A DNA stretch of 64,000 bases from Sphingobacteriales bacterium (GCA_016719635.1 JADJYT010000001.1:1-64000), one strand, 5' to 3'. Counted from the stretch's first letter, positions 29,223 through 39,965 are shown. Numbers and translations are program-made. Notes: generated from the letters alone by a model not told the origin.

Positions 29223-32081
29223 ATGAAAAGTACTTTATCTGCGCAGGAAATCCGTACCACGTTTCTGGAGTTTTTTAAAGGCAAAGGCCACCAGATTGTG
29301 CCGTCTGCACCCGTTGTGGTCAAAAACGATCCGACCTTGTTGTTCACCAATGCGGGCATGAACCAGTTCAAGGATTATTTTTTAGGCAATGATACTCCTG
29401 AAAATCTACGTATTGCCGATACGCAGAAATGCCTGCGTGTTTCCGGAAAGCACAACGACCTGGAAGAGGTGGGCGTGGACACCTACCACCATACCATGTT
29501 CGAGATGTTGGGCAACTGGTCGTTTGGGGATTATTTCAAAGAGGAAGCCATCGCCTGGAGCTGGGAGTTGCTGACGGAAGTGTTGAAATTGGATAAGAAC
29601 AGGTTATACGTCACCATTTTTGAAGGGGATGCCAAAGAAAATCTGCCAAAAGACGAAGAAGCATTTAATTTCTGGAAGCAGTGGATTGCTGAGGACCGTA
29701 TTTTGCTGGGTAATAAAAAGGACAACTTTTGGGAAATGGGTGACACCGGTCCCTGCGGCCCCTGTACGGAAATACATGTGGACTGCCGTACCGATGAAGA
29801 AATTAGGCAGGTGGACGGAAAAACACTGGTGAATGCCGACCACCCGCAGGTGATAGAAATCTGGAACAACGTATTCATCCAGTTTAACCGCCTGAAAGAC
29901 GGCAGCCTCGAACCGCTGCCGGCCAAACACGTCGATACGGGCATGGGTTTTGAGCGCCTGGTACGTGTCATTCAGGGCAAATCCTCCAATTATGATACGG
30001 ATGTCTTTTCCGGAACCATTGCGGCGACGGAAAAATTAGTGCGTAAAAAATACGACGGAAGCGATACTAAACAGGCTATTGCCTTTCGGGTATTGGCGGA
30101 TCATATCCGTGCCGTTTCCTTTACCATCGCCGACGGACAATTGCCAGGAAATACCGGCGCAGGATATGTCATCCGAAGGATCCTCCGCCGTGCCGTGCGC
30201 TATTATTTTTCTTACCTGGACAGAAAAGAGCCGTTGCTGCATCTGCTGGTACCTGTTCTCGCAAAACAGTTTGAACAGGTTTTCCCGGAATTACAGCAGC
30301 AGGTGGATTTTGTGGGCAAGGTGGTGCTGGAAGAAGAAAATTCGTTCTTGAAAACATTGGATAACGGTTTGAAACGAATCGACCATATTGTCAAAGAAGC
30401 GGATAAGGTGATAGAAGGAAAAGCAGCTTTTGAATTGCTGGATACTTATGGTTTTCCAATTGATTTGACCAACCTGATCGCTTCCGAACACGGATTGGTG
30501 GTCGATGAAAAAGGTTTTGAAGCAGCGCTGCAGAAACAAAAAGAACGCAGCCGTGCCGCTACGGAACTGAGTGTGGATGACTGGCAGGTGCTGGAAGACG
30601 GAAAAACGGAATTTGTTGGTTATACCACGTTGGAAACATCCGCAAAAATTTTAAAATACCGGAAAATCAGTTCCAAAGGAAAGGAACATTATCAGATTGT
30701 GCTGGACAAGACGCCTTTTTATGCGGAAAGCGGCGGACAGGTGGGTGATGTAGGGACAGTGGAATTTACGTATTTGCGTGCGGCAGGCGAAGCAATCTCA
30801 GCATTTGCCATCACCGATACCAAAAAAGAGAATGATCTGATCGTTCATTTTGTGGATGAGATCCCTGCGGATTTAAGCGGTGATGTATGGGCAAAAGTAG
30901 ATAAGGATATCCGAAAAAATACAACCATCCATCATTCGGCTACACATTTGCTGCATGCTGCATTGCGTCAGGTATTGGGTACACATGTGGCACAGAAAGG
31001 TTCCCTGAATAACAGCGGATACCTGCGTTTTGACTTTTCGCATTTTGCGAAAATGTCGAACGAAGAAATGGAAAAGGTGGAAGCGGTCGTCAACGAAAAA
31101 ATACGTCAGAACATTCCGGTGGTGATCAGGGAGTTGCCTAAAGAGGAGGCGATGAAGCTGGGCGCAATGGCGCTGTTCGGCGAAAAGTATGGCGATGTGG
31201 TGCGTGTCGTGGTGATGGATGAAAACTATTCGATTGAATTATGCGGAGGTACTCATGTTGGCTATACCGGTGAACTCGGGTTGTTTAAAATATTGTCGGA
31301 AAGTGCGGTGGCTGCCGGTGTGCGCCGGGTGGAAGCAGTCAGCGGCGAAACGGCGTTTCAGTACCTGAATGATAAACTGGATGAATGGAAACAGATTCAG
31401 GATGCGCTGAAAAACCCGAAAGATACCCTGAAGGCCATTCAGCAATTACAGGATGAAAATGTTTCTTTGAAAAAAGAAATCGAGAAATACCAGCAGGAAA
31501 AGGTGGAAATCGTAAAACAGCAATTGCGCGCCAGAGTCACTCAACGGAACAGCGCTAATCTGCTGATAGAGAAAGTAGAAGGGGTGAATGCGGAAGGCTT
31601 GAAAAAGATTCAGTTTGATTTGAAAAATGAATTTGATAATTTGTTTTTTGCAGCGGCGACGGTGGTCAATGACAAACCGCTGATATCCATCATCATTTCC
31701 GAGGAATTGGTAAATAGTAAGAACCTGCATGCAGGCAATATGATTAAGGAGTTATCGAAAGCCATCAAAGGCGGCGGCGGCGGACAGCCTTTCTATGCCA
31801 CTGCCGGCGGTACCGATGTCAACGGCGTTGAAGTGGCCTTAAAACAGGCGGAAGAGCTGTTTTTTAGTGCAGACTGCACATTAAATGATTTTTTGTATAA
31901 ACCGGTGGTTGTCAGTAATACGTATAGTAAGCTGTCGTATTGGTGGTGTCGGTGCCGGAGGATGAAGTGTATATTCTTTCTGTTATTTTCCTTATCGCCC
32001 TGTCCGTACTGTCAAATTCATAGGTATAGTTATTGGTTTCAGAAAAATCAATACCTCCCAGCGTTTGGTGTTTATGCGTAG
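29223..32081 (+). CDS. alaS: Alanyl-tRNA synthetase
   Basis: Charges tRNA-Ala and clears mischarged products. A class II catalytic core lies at the N-terminus (FTNAGMNQFKDYFLG, TMFEMLGNWSFGDYF). The editing domain has zinc-type residues HSATH near 570 and CGGTH near 673, a coiled coil lies near 725-760, and the C-terminal DHHA1 motif is GGGGGQPFYATAGG. The last true residues should be about ALKQAEELFF. In the sequence the T run at 31860-31865 has six T residues; a seventh would create a stop there (end about 31866). Without it the frame runs 72 codons further, over the convergent lipoprotein gene, giving 952 residues instead of about 880. I regard that tail as an indel artefact or recent mutation. 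Confidence 0.96.
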   Translation: MKSTLSAQEIRTTFLEFFKGKGHQIVPSAPVVVKNDPTLLFTNAGMNQFKDYFLGNDTPENLRIADTQKCLRVSGKHNDLEEVGVDTYHHTMFEMLGNWSFGDYFKEEAIAWSWELLTEVLKLDKNRLYVTIFEGDAKENLPKDEEAFNFWKQWIAEDRILLGNKKDNFWEMGDTGPCGPCTEIHVDCRTDEEIRQVDGKTLVNADHPQVIEIWNNVFIQFNRLKDGSLEPLPAKHVDTGMGFERLVRVIQGKSSNYDTDVFSGTIAATEKLVRKKYDGSDTKQAIAFRVLADHIRAVSFTIADGQLPGNTGAGYVIRRILRRAVRYYFSYLDRKEPLLHLLVPVLAKQFEQVFPELQQQVDFVGKVVLEEENSFLKTLDNGLKRIDHIVKEADKVIEGKAAFELLDTYGFPIDLTNLIASEHGLVVDEKGFEAALQKQKERSRAATELSVDDWQVLEDGKTEFVGYTTLETSAKILKYRKISSKGKEHYQIVLDKTPFYAESGGQVGDVGTVEFTYLRAAGEAISAFAITDTKKENDLIVHFVDEIPADLSGDVWAKVDKDIRKNTTIHHSATHLLHAALRQVLGTHVAQKGSLNNSGYLRFDFSHFAKMSNEEMEKVEAVVNEKIRQNIPVVIRELPKEEAMKLGAMALFGEKYGDVVRVVVMDENYSIELCGGTHVGYTGELGLFKILSESAVAAGVRRVEAVSGETAFQYLNDKLDEWKQIQDALKNPKDTLKAIQQLQDENVSLKKEIEKYQQEKVEIVKQQLRARVTQRNSANLLIEKVEGVNAEGLKKIQFDLKNEFDNLFFAAATVVNDKPLISIIISEELVNSKNLHAGNMIKELSKAIKGGGGGQPFYATAGGTDVNGVEVALKQAEELFFSADCTLNDFLYKPVVVSNTYSKLSYWWCRCRRMKCIFFLLFSLSPCPYCQIHRYSYWFQKNQYLPAFGVYA

Positions 32082-32754
32082 TGATGTCCTGTTTTAACAG
32101 ATGGGTGCTGCTTTTTCCTAAATGAAGATTTCCTGTATTTTTGTTGCCGGTTGTATTTGTTTTGTCGGTGTAATACTGATACGTTGTATGCACCTTGTAT
32201 TCACCGGCAAAACCGATAAAGACTCCTTTTTTTTCGGTATAATCAATTCCATTGTTAAAGAGAGAGTCATTTGTAAATGCATCAGTTATGGAATGGAGAT
32301 AGGTTTGAAGGAAATCATTGGCATCATAGGTATAGCTGTAATCCGGTCCGTCAATGATGATATTAAAATTTTTGTTGTTGTATTTTCCTTCAAACAGGCC
32401 ATTGCTGTTAAGAATTAATATGCCATTGTATTGTCTGATAATCGGCGTACCGTCCGGCAGGGTATCGTTAAATGACTGCCGTGAATAGTTGCTGCTGAAA
32501 ACATAGATGGTATCCTTGTAATAGGTGAACGTCTGGAAATAATTATCAGCCGGACTGGTCGGAAAGGAAACAGCTTTTTTGGATATCCTGTTTTGGGTGT
32601 CGTATAAATAGGTTTCAACGCTTGAACCTTCTGTTTTCGTTTTGACCAAAGGAGTTTCACCCGGTATGTTCAAACCGTCTTTTTTACAACCATAAGATGA
32701 TAAAATTGTAAAAAATAGTATTGCTAGCTTGCTAGTCAGATTACTTTTATCCAT
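31912..32754 (-). CDS. Lipoprotein of unknown function
   Basis: About 280 residues from the ATG at 32754 (MDKSNLTSKLAILFF), with a lipobox at SSYGC; the ATG at 32793 is upstream of the signal and less likely. The mature part is beta-rich, with YD-like stretches (VETYLYDTQNRISKKA, YSYTYDANDFLQTYL, YTYEFDSTDRAIRKI) often seen in Bacteroidota surface proteins. The function is unknown. It converges on alaS, whose extended frame overlaps it. Confidence 0.8.
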   Translation of the reverse strand: MDKSNLTSKLAILFFTILSSYGCKKDGLNIPGETPLVKTKTEGSSVETYLYDTQNRISKKAVSFPTSPADNYFQTFTYYKDTIYVFSSNYSRQSFNDTLPDGTPIIRQYNGILILNSNGLFEGKYNNKNFNIIIDGPDYSYTYDANDFLQTYLHSITDAFTNDSLFNNGIDYTEKKGVFIGFAGEYKVHTTYQYYTDKTNTTGNKNTGNLHLGKSSTHLLKQDITTHKHQTLGGIDFSETNNYTYEFDSTDRAIRKITERIYTSSSGTDTTNTTAYYTYY

Positions 32755-32914
32755 AAAAACCCCATTCAAATATATAAAAGAATATCCAATCAATATGTTA
32801 AATTATTGAAAATCTTGAAATACAAACCCCGCTAAACAACCCATTTCATCAGTCTTGTGCAGATTTTTAGTATTTTTACCGCTCTTAATCATGAATTTAA
32901 GCGCAATACGATAG

Positions 32915-34360
32915 ATGGGTTACAAAGACAAATATGAGGTGGTGGTGGGCTTGGAGGTGCACATACAGTTAAATACCCGAACAAAAATCTTTGCAGCGGA
33001 CGAAACAACTTACGGTGCTCCACCGAATTCACAGATTAGTCCCATAACCCTGGGATTGCCGGGTGTATTACCGAAGTTGAACAAGGCAGTTCTGGAGAAA
33101 GCCATCAGAATGGGACTGGCTTGTAACTGCACCATTACGGAGGTGAATCATTTTGCGCGTAAAAACTATTTTTATGCCGATTTGCCAAAAGGTTATCAGA
33201 TTTCACAGGACAAGGCACCGATTTGTACCGGTGGCTTCGTTGAGATTATGACAGACGATGCTAAAAGGAAGATTGCACTCACGCGTATCCACATGGAAGA
33301 GGATGCCGGAAAAAACAACCATGAGCTGGATCCCGAATATTCCCTTATAGACTTAAATCGTGCCGGTGTGCCTTTGATTGAGATGGTATCGGAGCCGGAT
33401 ATCCGCAGCAGCGATGAAGCATATGCTTTCCTGACGGAAGTGAGAAAATTAGTGCGCTATCTCGATATATGCGACGGCAATATGGAAGAAGGCTCCATGC
33501 GCTGTGATGCCAATGTTTCTGTTCGTTTAAAAGGAGAGATGAACTACCGCAACAGGGTGGAAGTAAAAAACATGAACTCCATCCGGAACGTTAAACGCGC
33601 CATTGATGTGGAAGTGAAACGGCAGATAGCCATTTATGAAAGCGGCGGCACCATCGACCAGGAAACCCGCAGTTTCAATCAGGCGGATGCCAGTTCCTTT
33701 CCATTGCGCACAAAAGAAAATGCTCATGATTACCGCTATTTTCCCGAACCGGATTTGCCGCCCGTGATAGTGACGCAGGCAACTATTGAGGAGATAAAAG
33801 CGGCGATGCCGCCGCTGCCGAAGCAATTAGCTGAAAAGTTTATTGCTGAATACCATTTGTCAGAGTACGATGCGCAGATTTTGACGGATGAGCGGGAATT
33901 TGCCTTCTACTATCTCGAGTTGATTAAATATACATCCAGTTATAAAACCGCAGCGAATTGGTTAATCAATGAAGTGAAATCGTATATCAGTCACAATGGG
34001 ATACCATTGTCTGATTGTTTGGTGTCCCCTGTTCAATTGGCGGAAATTATCCAACTCGTTGAGGATAAGATTGTCAGTTCTTCCGGTGCTAAATCTATCT
34101 TTCAGGCTTTAGCTGAAGGCAATAATGCTTCCGCCGTTGCTATTGCTGAACAGCTGAATCTGATACAGTCTTCGGATTCGGATGAACTGAGTCAATGGGC
34201 GAAACAGGCGCTGGAAAAATATCCCGAAAAAATAACGGAATACAAAAAAGGCAAGAAAGGGAACATTAATCTTTTTATGGGAGAGGTGATGAAATTATCA
34301 AGAGGTGCAGCCGATCCTAAACGTATAACAAAAATCTTGCAGGAATTATTGAGTCAATAA
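32915..34360 (+). CDS. gatB: Asp-tRNA(Asn)/Glu-tRNA(Gln) amidotransferase subunit B
   Basis: A 481-residue GatB, the subunit that activates the mischarged tRNA in the GatCAB complex, which makes Gln-tRNA and Asn-tRNA by transamidation. GatB signatures are VGLEVHIQLNT at the start, HMEEDAGKNNH near 128, DLNRAGVPLIEMVSEPDIRS near 145, and RTKENAHDYRYFPEPDLPP near 270. A C-terminal YqeY-like helical tail domain follows (SRGAADPKRITKILQELL). GatA and GatC are not in the window. Length is normal for the family. Confidence 0.97.
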   Translation: MGYKDKYEVVVGLEVHIQLNTRTKIFAADETTYGAPPNSQISPITLGLPGVLPKLNKAVLEKAIRMGLACNCTITEVNHFARKNYFYADLPKGYQISQDKAPICTGGFVEIMTDDAKRKIALTRIHMEEDAGKNNHELDPEYSLIDLNRAGVPLIEMVSEPDIRSSDEAYAFLTEVRKLVRYLDICDGNMEEGSMRCDANVSVRLKGEMNYRNRVEVKNMNSIRNVKRAIDVEVKRQIAIYESGGTIDQETRSFNQADASSFPLRTKENAHDYRYFPEPDLPPVIVTQATIEEIKAAMPPLPKQLAEKFIAEYHLSEYDAQILTDEREFAFYYLELIKYTSSYKTAANWLINEVKSYISHNGIPLSDCLVSPVQLAEIIQLVEDKIVSSSGAKSIFQALAEGNNASAVAIAEQLNLIQSSDSDELSQWAKQALEKYPEKITEYKKGKKGNINLFMGEVMKLSRGAADPKRITKILQELLSQ

Positions 34361-34387
34361 AATTTAAACGTTTAATATAGAATCAAT

Positions 34388-35537
34388 ATGAAAAAAGGTA
34401 GTTTCAAATGGCTGATGATGTGTTGTTTTTCTTTCATCTTATTTTCCTGTAAACAATTCAACGGATATACCATCAAAGGTTCTGTTAAAAATGGCAATGA
34501 GCTGAAGATATTTCTGGAAGATATTTCTGAGCAGGTTCCTGTCATTATTGATACGACGATAGTTCGGGACAATAAATTTGAAATTAAGAATTATTCCGGC
34601 AACGGGATTTACCGCCTGCGATTTGGAGAGGATGCCCGTAATTCCATTTATTTATTCATTCAGAAAAAGGACCATATCCGTATTGATGCTGACATGGCTC
34701 AGTTTCAGCAATATATGGTCAGCGGCAGCAGAGGGTCGGGGCATATTAAAAATTTAGTGACGGCATCCAAGACAAAATTCTCAGATGTGGATTCAACTTA
34801 CAACAGATTTAAAAATGCATCAGAAACACAGAAAGATTCTCTGAAGGCTGTTTATGAAAATACCCAAAAAAGGTTACATCGATTTTATAAAGGAATTCAT
34901 TGAAAAGGAAGAGAATAATGATATTGCCTGTTTTGCGCTTAATTTTTTCGGGCCATTTTTGGAAACGGAAATACCGTATCTGGTGGATATCACTGAGAAA
35001 TTACATAATGCCGCTCCGGAATCAAAATATATAAACAACTGGTATCAGTCCATGCAGCGATATAAGGAGTCGGTGATGGCGGAGCAGCAAAACGGCCTGC
35101 CCATAAATACGGCGGCTCCCGACATTGTTCTGCAAAATCCCGGCGGTGACACGATTCAATTATCCAATCTTGAAGGTAATATTGTCTTGCTGGATTTTTG
35201 GGCGAGCTGGTGTCAGCCTTGCAGGATGGAAAATCCAAATGTGGTGAAACTATACAAGGCATATCATGCCAAAGGACTGGAGATATTTTCTGTCTCCCTG
35301 GATGCAAATGCAGAGCAATGGAAAAAAGCGATAGCCAAAGACGGTTTGGTTTGGAAGAATCATGGCTCCGACTTCAGCGGCTGGCAGTCACCGGTGGCAC
35401 AGTTATATAAAGTAACCTCCATTCCGGCTACCTATTTATTGGATAAAAAAGGGATGATTGTCGCTAAAAACCTGAGAGGTACGGAACTGGAAGCAAAAGT
35501 GAAAGAATTGCTGGCAAATGAAGTGCCGAATAACTAG
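34388..35537 (+). pseudogene. DUF4369 / TlpA-type thioredoxin lipoprotein (frameshifted)
   Basis: The first frame (34388-34903) is a lipoprotein start (MCCFSFILFSC) with a DUF4369 domain (YTIKGSVKNGNELKIFLEDI). The second frame (34854-35537) continues with helices and a thioredoxin fold carrying WCQPC in DFWASWCQPCR and the cis-proline loop TSIPATYLLD. Deleting one A from the A6 run near 34868 joins them as TQKGYIDFIKEF. The whole gene would be about 380 residues, normal for periplasmic thiol-disulfide proteins of Bacteroidota. The break is probably a homopolymer error. Confidence 0.82.
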
Positions 35538-35546
35538 TGCAAAAGA

Positions 35547-36406
35547 TTATAATCCAGCATTTATTTTGGTGATATACTCATTCAGCATCTTTAATTCTTC
35601 TTCTGTAAGATTTAAAATGTCTATACCGGAAACAACTTCTTTCCAGGGTGGCGTGGATTCATAGTTATACGTCCCAAAAATAATAACGGGAGTCCCATTT
35701 TTTACAACGACTGTTTCATCTTCATTCAGCACCCAGGTATCCGCCCAGTTGAATATCCAAAAAGCGTCTTTCTGAAACAGACGGATACAGGAATGGCTGG
35801 CGGGATATCCCGGCAGGTCATATTGATGCAGCCCGATTCCCCCTCTGTTGCTGATGTTGAAATACCACGGCATTCTCCAGCTGCCGTTTACGGTACTGAT
35901 CTTAAGTTTTGCCTTGAAGTTGGTATGAAACAGCCCGCTCGGGGTGATGGCTTTTTTCCGCCCGGTGCTGGTTGGCCCCAGCGCACTAAATCTCCAAATT
36001 CATAGGCGCCGAATGCCTGAATCCGTTTGCAAATGATAATAAGTTTGGGAATGCTGTCACATTGGTCAAGTTGGTGGGGGAAGGGCGAGTAGGGCATGAT
36101 ATGTGAATACACGGTATCCGGCATAATAATCGGTTTTCCCATTCTGATTCTGGACGGCGTCAGCCTGTTGAGTGCTGCGATGATTTCTTTTTGTTCATGG
36201 GTATATCTCTCATTAAACGACCTGAAAGCATTGGTGTCTGTTAATGAATCCAAATAATAGCGGATACTGTTGGCTGCAATCTGTTTTGAAGTGGTGGAAT
36301 CCGTGTTCAGCGATACATATTTTTGATTTTTTTCCCCTTTATTATGGGAACAACTGCTAAATGCTGCAGCGATTACAAAATTCAATATGTATTTTGTGCT
36401 TCTCAT
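35547..36406 (-). pseudogene. L,D-transpeptidase (YkuD) lipoprotein (frameshifted)
   Basis: The N-terminal frame (36406 to 35888) has a signal and lipobox (FVIAAAFSSC) and a helical domain. The C-terminal frame (35873 to 35547) has the YkuD active-site pattern with a histidine in GLHQYD and the catalytic cysteine in SHSCIRLF. The break lies at a G4 run near 35980; a fifth G gives RWGPTSTGRKKAITPSGLF, a normal YkuD strand. These enzymes cross-link or anchor peptidoglycan. The second glycine of the usual SHGCIRL is serine here. Confidence 0.78.
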
Positions 36407-36463
36407 AAATCCGGCAACACCACAGTTAATGACAGGCTATTTTAATGCCAAATTCAAAAATAG

Positions 36464-38059
36464 CTATTCCAGGCATGCTTTTACAAACGTACAGAATAAT
36501 GGATGAGGCTTTAAAATCGTGCTTTTCAGTTCAGGGTGGAACTGTACGCCGATAAAATATTTGTGAGAAGGTATTTCGATGATTTCCACCAAATCCGAGT
36601 CAGGGTTAAAGCCGCTGGCAATCATCCCATGATCTTCAAACAGATGCAGGTATTTATTGTTGAATTCATAGCGGTGACGGTGCCGTTCTGATATTATCGT
36701 TTCACCGTAAATCTTGTGTGCAAGTGAATTTTCCCTGATTTTGCAGGTATAGGCACCTAGACGCATGGTACCTCCCATATTCACAATCGTTTTTTGCTCC
36801 TGCATCATGTCAATCACCGGATAATTGGTGTTCTGATGCATTTCAGTGGAGTTCGCATTTTCCAGTTTCAGCATGTTGCGCGCGAATTCAATAACCGCCA
36901 TCTGCATGCCTAAACACACACCAAAGAAAGGAACATTGTTTGTACGGGCATACTCAATGGCGTATATTTTTCCGTCCATACCCCTCTGCCCGAATCCGGG
37001 CGCCACAAAGATGCCGTTTAAATGACCTAACTTTTCTTTCAGGTTGTTTTTATGGATTTCTTCAGAATGTATACGTTCCACATTTACCTTGCACTCATTT
37101 TTTGCACCGGCATGAATGAACGATTCATAAATCGAAATGTAGGCATCCTTTAACTCAATATATTTTCCAATCAACCCGATGGTGATTTCCTTTTTAGGGA
37201 ATTTATAGCGTTGTAAGAAATCATTCCATTCCGCCAGATCCGTATCCGGTACATTCGTATAGCCGAATTTTTCCAGCACAATTTCATCCAGTTTTTCCTT
37301 TTTAAGATACAGCGGAACGTCATAAATCGTTTCCGCATCCAGCGCTTCAATAACGGAATCGTAATCTACGTTGCAGAATTCCGCAATTTTCCGCTTCCGT
37401 TCATTTCCCAGAGGCATTTCTGTTCGGCAAACGATGATATGTGGCTGTACCCCGTAGGATTGCAGCTCTTTTACACTATGCTGAGTGGGTTTGGTCTTTA
37501 ATTCTTTGGCAGAAGCAAGGTATGGAACCAATGTCAGGTGTATGACCATGTAGTCTTTGGCCGGCAACTGCCATTTCAGCTGACGTATTGCTTCAATAAA
37601 GGGCAAAGATTCAATATCGCCGACCGTTCCGCCAATCTCGGTAAGAATGATGTCATATTGGTCTGAATTACCCAATAGCAGCATTCTTCTTTTGATTTCG
37701 TCGGTGATATGAGGTATCACCTGTACCGTTTTGCCGAGGTAGTCACCGCGGCGCTCACGACTGATAACTTCCTGGTATATTTTTCCGGTGGTAACATTAT
37801 TGGCCTGAGAGGTGTGAACACCTAAAAACCGTTCGTAATGCCCTAGGTCCAGATCGGTTTCAGCACCGTCTTCCGTTACATAACATTCTCCATGCTCATA
37901 AGGATTCATGGTACCCGGATCAATATTGATATACGGGTCAAACTTTTGTATGGTCACTTTAAGTCCGCGGGATTGAAGGAGTTTTGCCAGTGATGCGGCC
38001 AGAATGCCTTTTCCCAGAGAAGAGGTAACACCACCTGTAACGAAGATAAATTTTGCCAT
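36464..38059 (-). CDS. pyrG: CTP synthase
   Basis: A 531-residue enzyme that makes CTP from UTP with glutamine as nitrogen donor. The N-terminal synthetase domain has GGVTSSLGKGILAASLAK at the start and the UTP/Mg region CYVTEDGAETDLDLGHYERF. The C-terminal glutamine amidotransferase domain has the nucleophile in GVCLGMQMAVIEF and the His-Glu pair in GVQFHPEL. Length is normal and the frame unbroken. Confidence 0.97.
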   Translation of the reverse strand: MAKFIFVTGGVTSSLGKGILAASLAKLLQSRGLKVTIQKFDPYINIDPGTMNPYEHGECYVTEDGAETDLDLGHYERFLGVHTSQANNVTTGKIYQEVISRERRGDYLGKTVQVIPHITDEIKRRMLLLGNSDQYDIILTEIGGTVGDIESLPFIEAIRQLKWQLPAKDYMVIHLTLVPYLASAKELKTKPTQHSVKELQSYGVQPHIIVCRTEMPLGNERKRKIAEFCNVDYDSVIEALDAETIYDVPLYLKKEKLDEIVLEKFGYTNVPDTDLAEWNDFLQRYKFPKKEITIGLIGKYIELKDAYISIYESFIHAGAKNECKVNVERIHSEEIHKNNLKEKLGHLNGIFVAPGFGQRGMDGKIYAIEYARTNNVPFFGVCLGMQMAVIEFARNMLKLENANSTEMHQNTNYPVIDMMQEQKTIVNMGGTMRLGAYTCKIRENSLAHKIYGETIISERHRHRYEFNNKYLHLFEDHGMIASGFNPDSDLVEIIEIPSHKYFIGVQFHPELKSTILKPHPLFCTFVKACLE

Positions 38060-38153
38060 AACGTAGTTAGAATGCTTGTTATGGACTGTAAAGTTAAGTT
38101 GTATAACTGAAAATGAAAATTAAATGGGATATAATTTTTTAGAAACCAAAAAC

Positions 38154-38762
38154 TTAATATTGCTTGTCCCGTACTTTGTATTCAAATTTCTGATTTCCAA
38201 TCTTATAGTTGAAAAACAAGGGCTCCTTATCGTCCCGGCTCACTTCATAAGCAAACAATTTCGCTCTGTAAAATTCTTTCGGTGGCATGGTTTCCTGAAA
38301 GAACTTCTGAATGTTTGACATATCTATTTCGGATGAGTCGGATTGGAGGTGATACATTTTCAAGGCATAGCTTACGTTGCTGTAGGCATATTCGGGATTG
38401 GAATTGGACAAATGACAGCTTTTTAGAAATCCGGCCATGTTAAACGGCTGCTTTGTGAAGTTGTCTATCGATAAATCGACAATCAGATAGGAGAAACCTT
38501 CGCTGATATTTTCGGTTTCATCCTTTACCTTATAATTTATGATATTGTAAATGGTGACAATGGCACTGTCTGTTTTGGTCTGTTGCAGAAATTTTTCCCG
38601 GTAAGATTTATCGCGTTTGTATGCATATCTATCTTCCTGCAGTTGTTCGTCTGTCAATCCCTCCGGAATATCAATATAGTTATCATCCTTAGTCTTGAAA
38701 AAATCACAGGATGTAGTAAAAACAAGGGTAAAAAACGTCAATAGAAGGATGCGGCGGTTCAT
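38154..38762 (-). CDS. Lipoprotein of unknown function
   Basis: A 202-residue protein with a signal (RRILLLTFFTLVFTTSC) and lipobox cysteine 19. A charged linker (EQLQEDRYAYKRDKSYREKF) is followed by a beta-rich domain with the pattern FSYLIVDLSIDNFTKQPFNM and FFNYKIGNQKFEYKV. This resembles DUF4352-like accessory domains, but only weakly. The start overlaps the stop of the upstream RNA methyltransferase by four bases (ATGA), so the two are co-translated. Confidence 0.8.
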   Translation of the reverse strand: MNRRILLLTFFTLVFTTSCDFFKTKDDNYIDIPEGLTDEQLQEDRYAYKRDKSYREKFLQQTKTDSAIVTIYNIINYKVKDETENISEGFSYLIVDLSIDNFTKQPFNMAGFLKSCHLSNSNPEYAYSNVSYALKMYHLQSDSSEIDMSNIQKFFQETMPPKEFYRAKLFAYEVSRDDKEPLFFNYKIGNQKFEYKVRDKQY

Positions 38763-39949
38763 ACGGTTGGTTTTGGTGTTCGTTTGCTGCCTTCGTAAAT
38801 TTCATAAAGGCAAAATAGACAATCTAATTTACCATTTATTACGGGAAATTTCCGCAGGGGTTTTAACCCGATGAGCTTTAGTCCTTCGATGTTATTGGAT
38901 ATGATGCCGCAGGTGTAGCCCGTAAAATGCTGCTTGAATGCGTCACCGATTTGCTTGTACAATCTGTCAATTTCATAGGTTTGCATCCGTTCCCCATAAG
39001 GTGGATTGATAATCAGTGTACCGTTGCCCATCGGTGGAATCATCTTTTGTATGCTGGCCTCCCTGATTTCCACCAGATTGGAAAAACCTGCTTTCCGCAC
39101 ATTGTTCTGGGCAATGAAAACGGATTTTTTGTTGTTGTCAGACCCGATAATCTTATGAGGAAAATCGGTAACGGCAGTTTTTAGCTGAACGATGATTTTT
39201 TTAAAGAGCGCTTCCTTGTAGTTTTTCCAGTTCTTAAAACAAAAATAATCTCTGTCCAGATTGGGCGCCTTATTGATAGCCATACTTGCTGCTTCAATGA
39301 CTATGGTGCCGCTGCCGCACATGGCATCCACAAAATGAGATTGTCTGTCCCATTTGCTCATCAAAATCAATCCTGCTGCCAGCACTTCATTGATGGGAGC
39401 GATGGTTTGTTCGATTCTGTTGCCCCGCTGGTGAAGGGAGGTGCCGGAACTGTCCAATGAAATGGTTACTTTATCTCTGCTGATATGCAGATTGAACAGC
39501 ATGTCCGGTTTTTCGGTGTTTACATCCGGCCTGCGGTCGTCATTATATTTTCGAAACCGGTCGCAGATGGCGTCTTTCAGTTTTAAGGAAGCAAACTGGG
39601 TGTGTTTGAAGTGGTCAGACTGAATGGTGAAATCGATTGCAAAACGCTGTGTGATGTCCATATAGTCCTCCCAGGGCAGACGAATACCAAAGGCATACAA
39701 GTCCTCCGGAGAAGAGGATTCAAACTCAAATAAAGGCACCAGAACCTTCAGGCAGGTGCGAAGTTCTACATTACATCGGTAAAGCAATTCCGTATCATAA
39801 TCACAAACAACGGCGCGTTTGATGATTTCTATGTTTTTTGCCTTTAATCCGGCTAATTCGTCTGCCAGGACCTGTTCTAACCCCTGAAAGGTTTTACATA
39901 TAATTTTTGTTTCAAAAACGTTCACCGTCCAAAAGTAAGATTTTATCAA
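38759..39949 (-). CDS. THUMP-domain RNA methyltransferase (RlmL-like)
   Basis: A protein of about 390 residues. The N-terminal THUMP domain (residues about 40-165, including IDFTIQSDHFKHTQFASLKL) binds RNA. The C-terminal Rossmann methyltransferase domain has a SAM loop VDAMCGSGTIVIEAA and the catalytic NPPYGER near 310, the signature of base N-methyltransferases such as RlmL (23S rRNA m2G2445). Residue choice cannot be proved here. An alternative start is the GTG at 39925 (VNVFETKIICKTFQ). It diverges from the gene at 39966. Confidence 0.88.
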   Translation of the reverse strand: MIKSYFWTVNVFETKIICKTFQGLEQVLADELAGLKAKNIEIIKRAVVCDYDTELLYRCNVELRTCLKVLVPLFEFESSSPEDLYAFGIRLPWEDYMDITQRFAIDFTIQSDHFKHTQFASLKLKDAICDRFRKYNDDRRPDVNTEKPDMLFNLHISRDKVTISLDSSGTSLHQRGNRIEQTIAPINEVLAAGLILMSKWDRQSHFVDAMCGSGTIVIEAASMAINKAPNLDRDYFCFKNWKNYKEALFKKIIVQLKTAVTDFPHKIIGSDNNKKSVFIAQNNVRKAGFSNLVEIREASIQKMIPPMGNGTLIINPPYGERMQTYEIDRLYKQIGDAFKQHFTGYTCGIISNNIEGLKLIGLKPLRKFPVINGKLDCLFCLYEIYEGSKRTPKPTV

Positions 39950-39965
39950 TCAATTTTCTATATTT

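Noticed and set aside
31867..32081. 72-residue C-terminal extension of AlaS as a new domain
   Set aside because: It is the antisense of the neighbouring lipoprotein gene and disappears if one T is added at 31860-31865.
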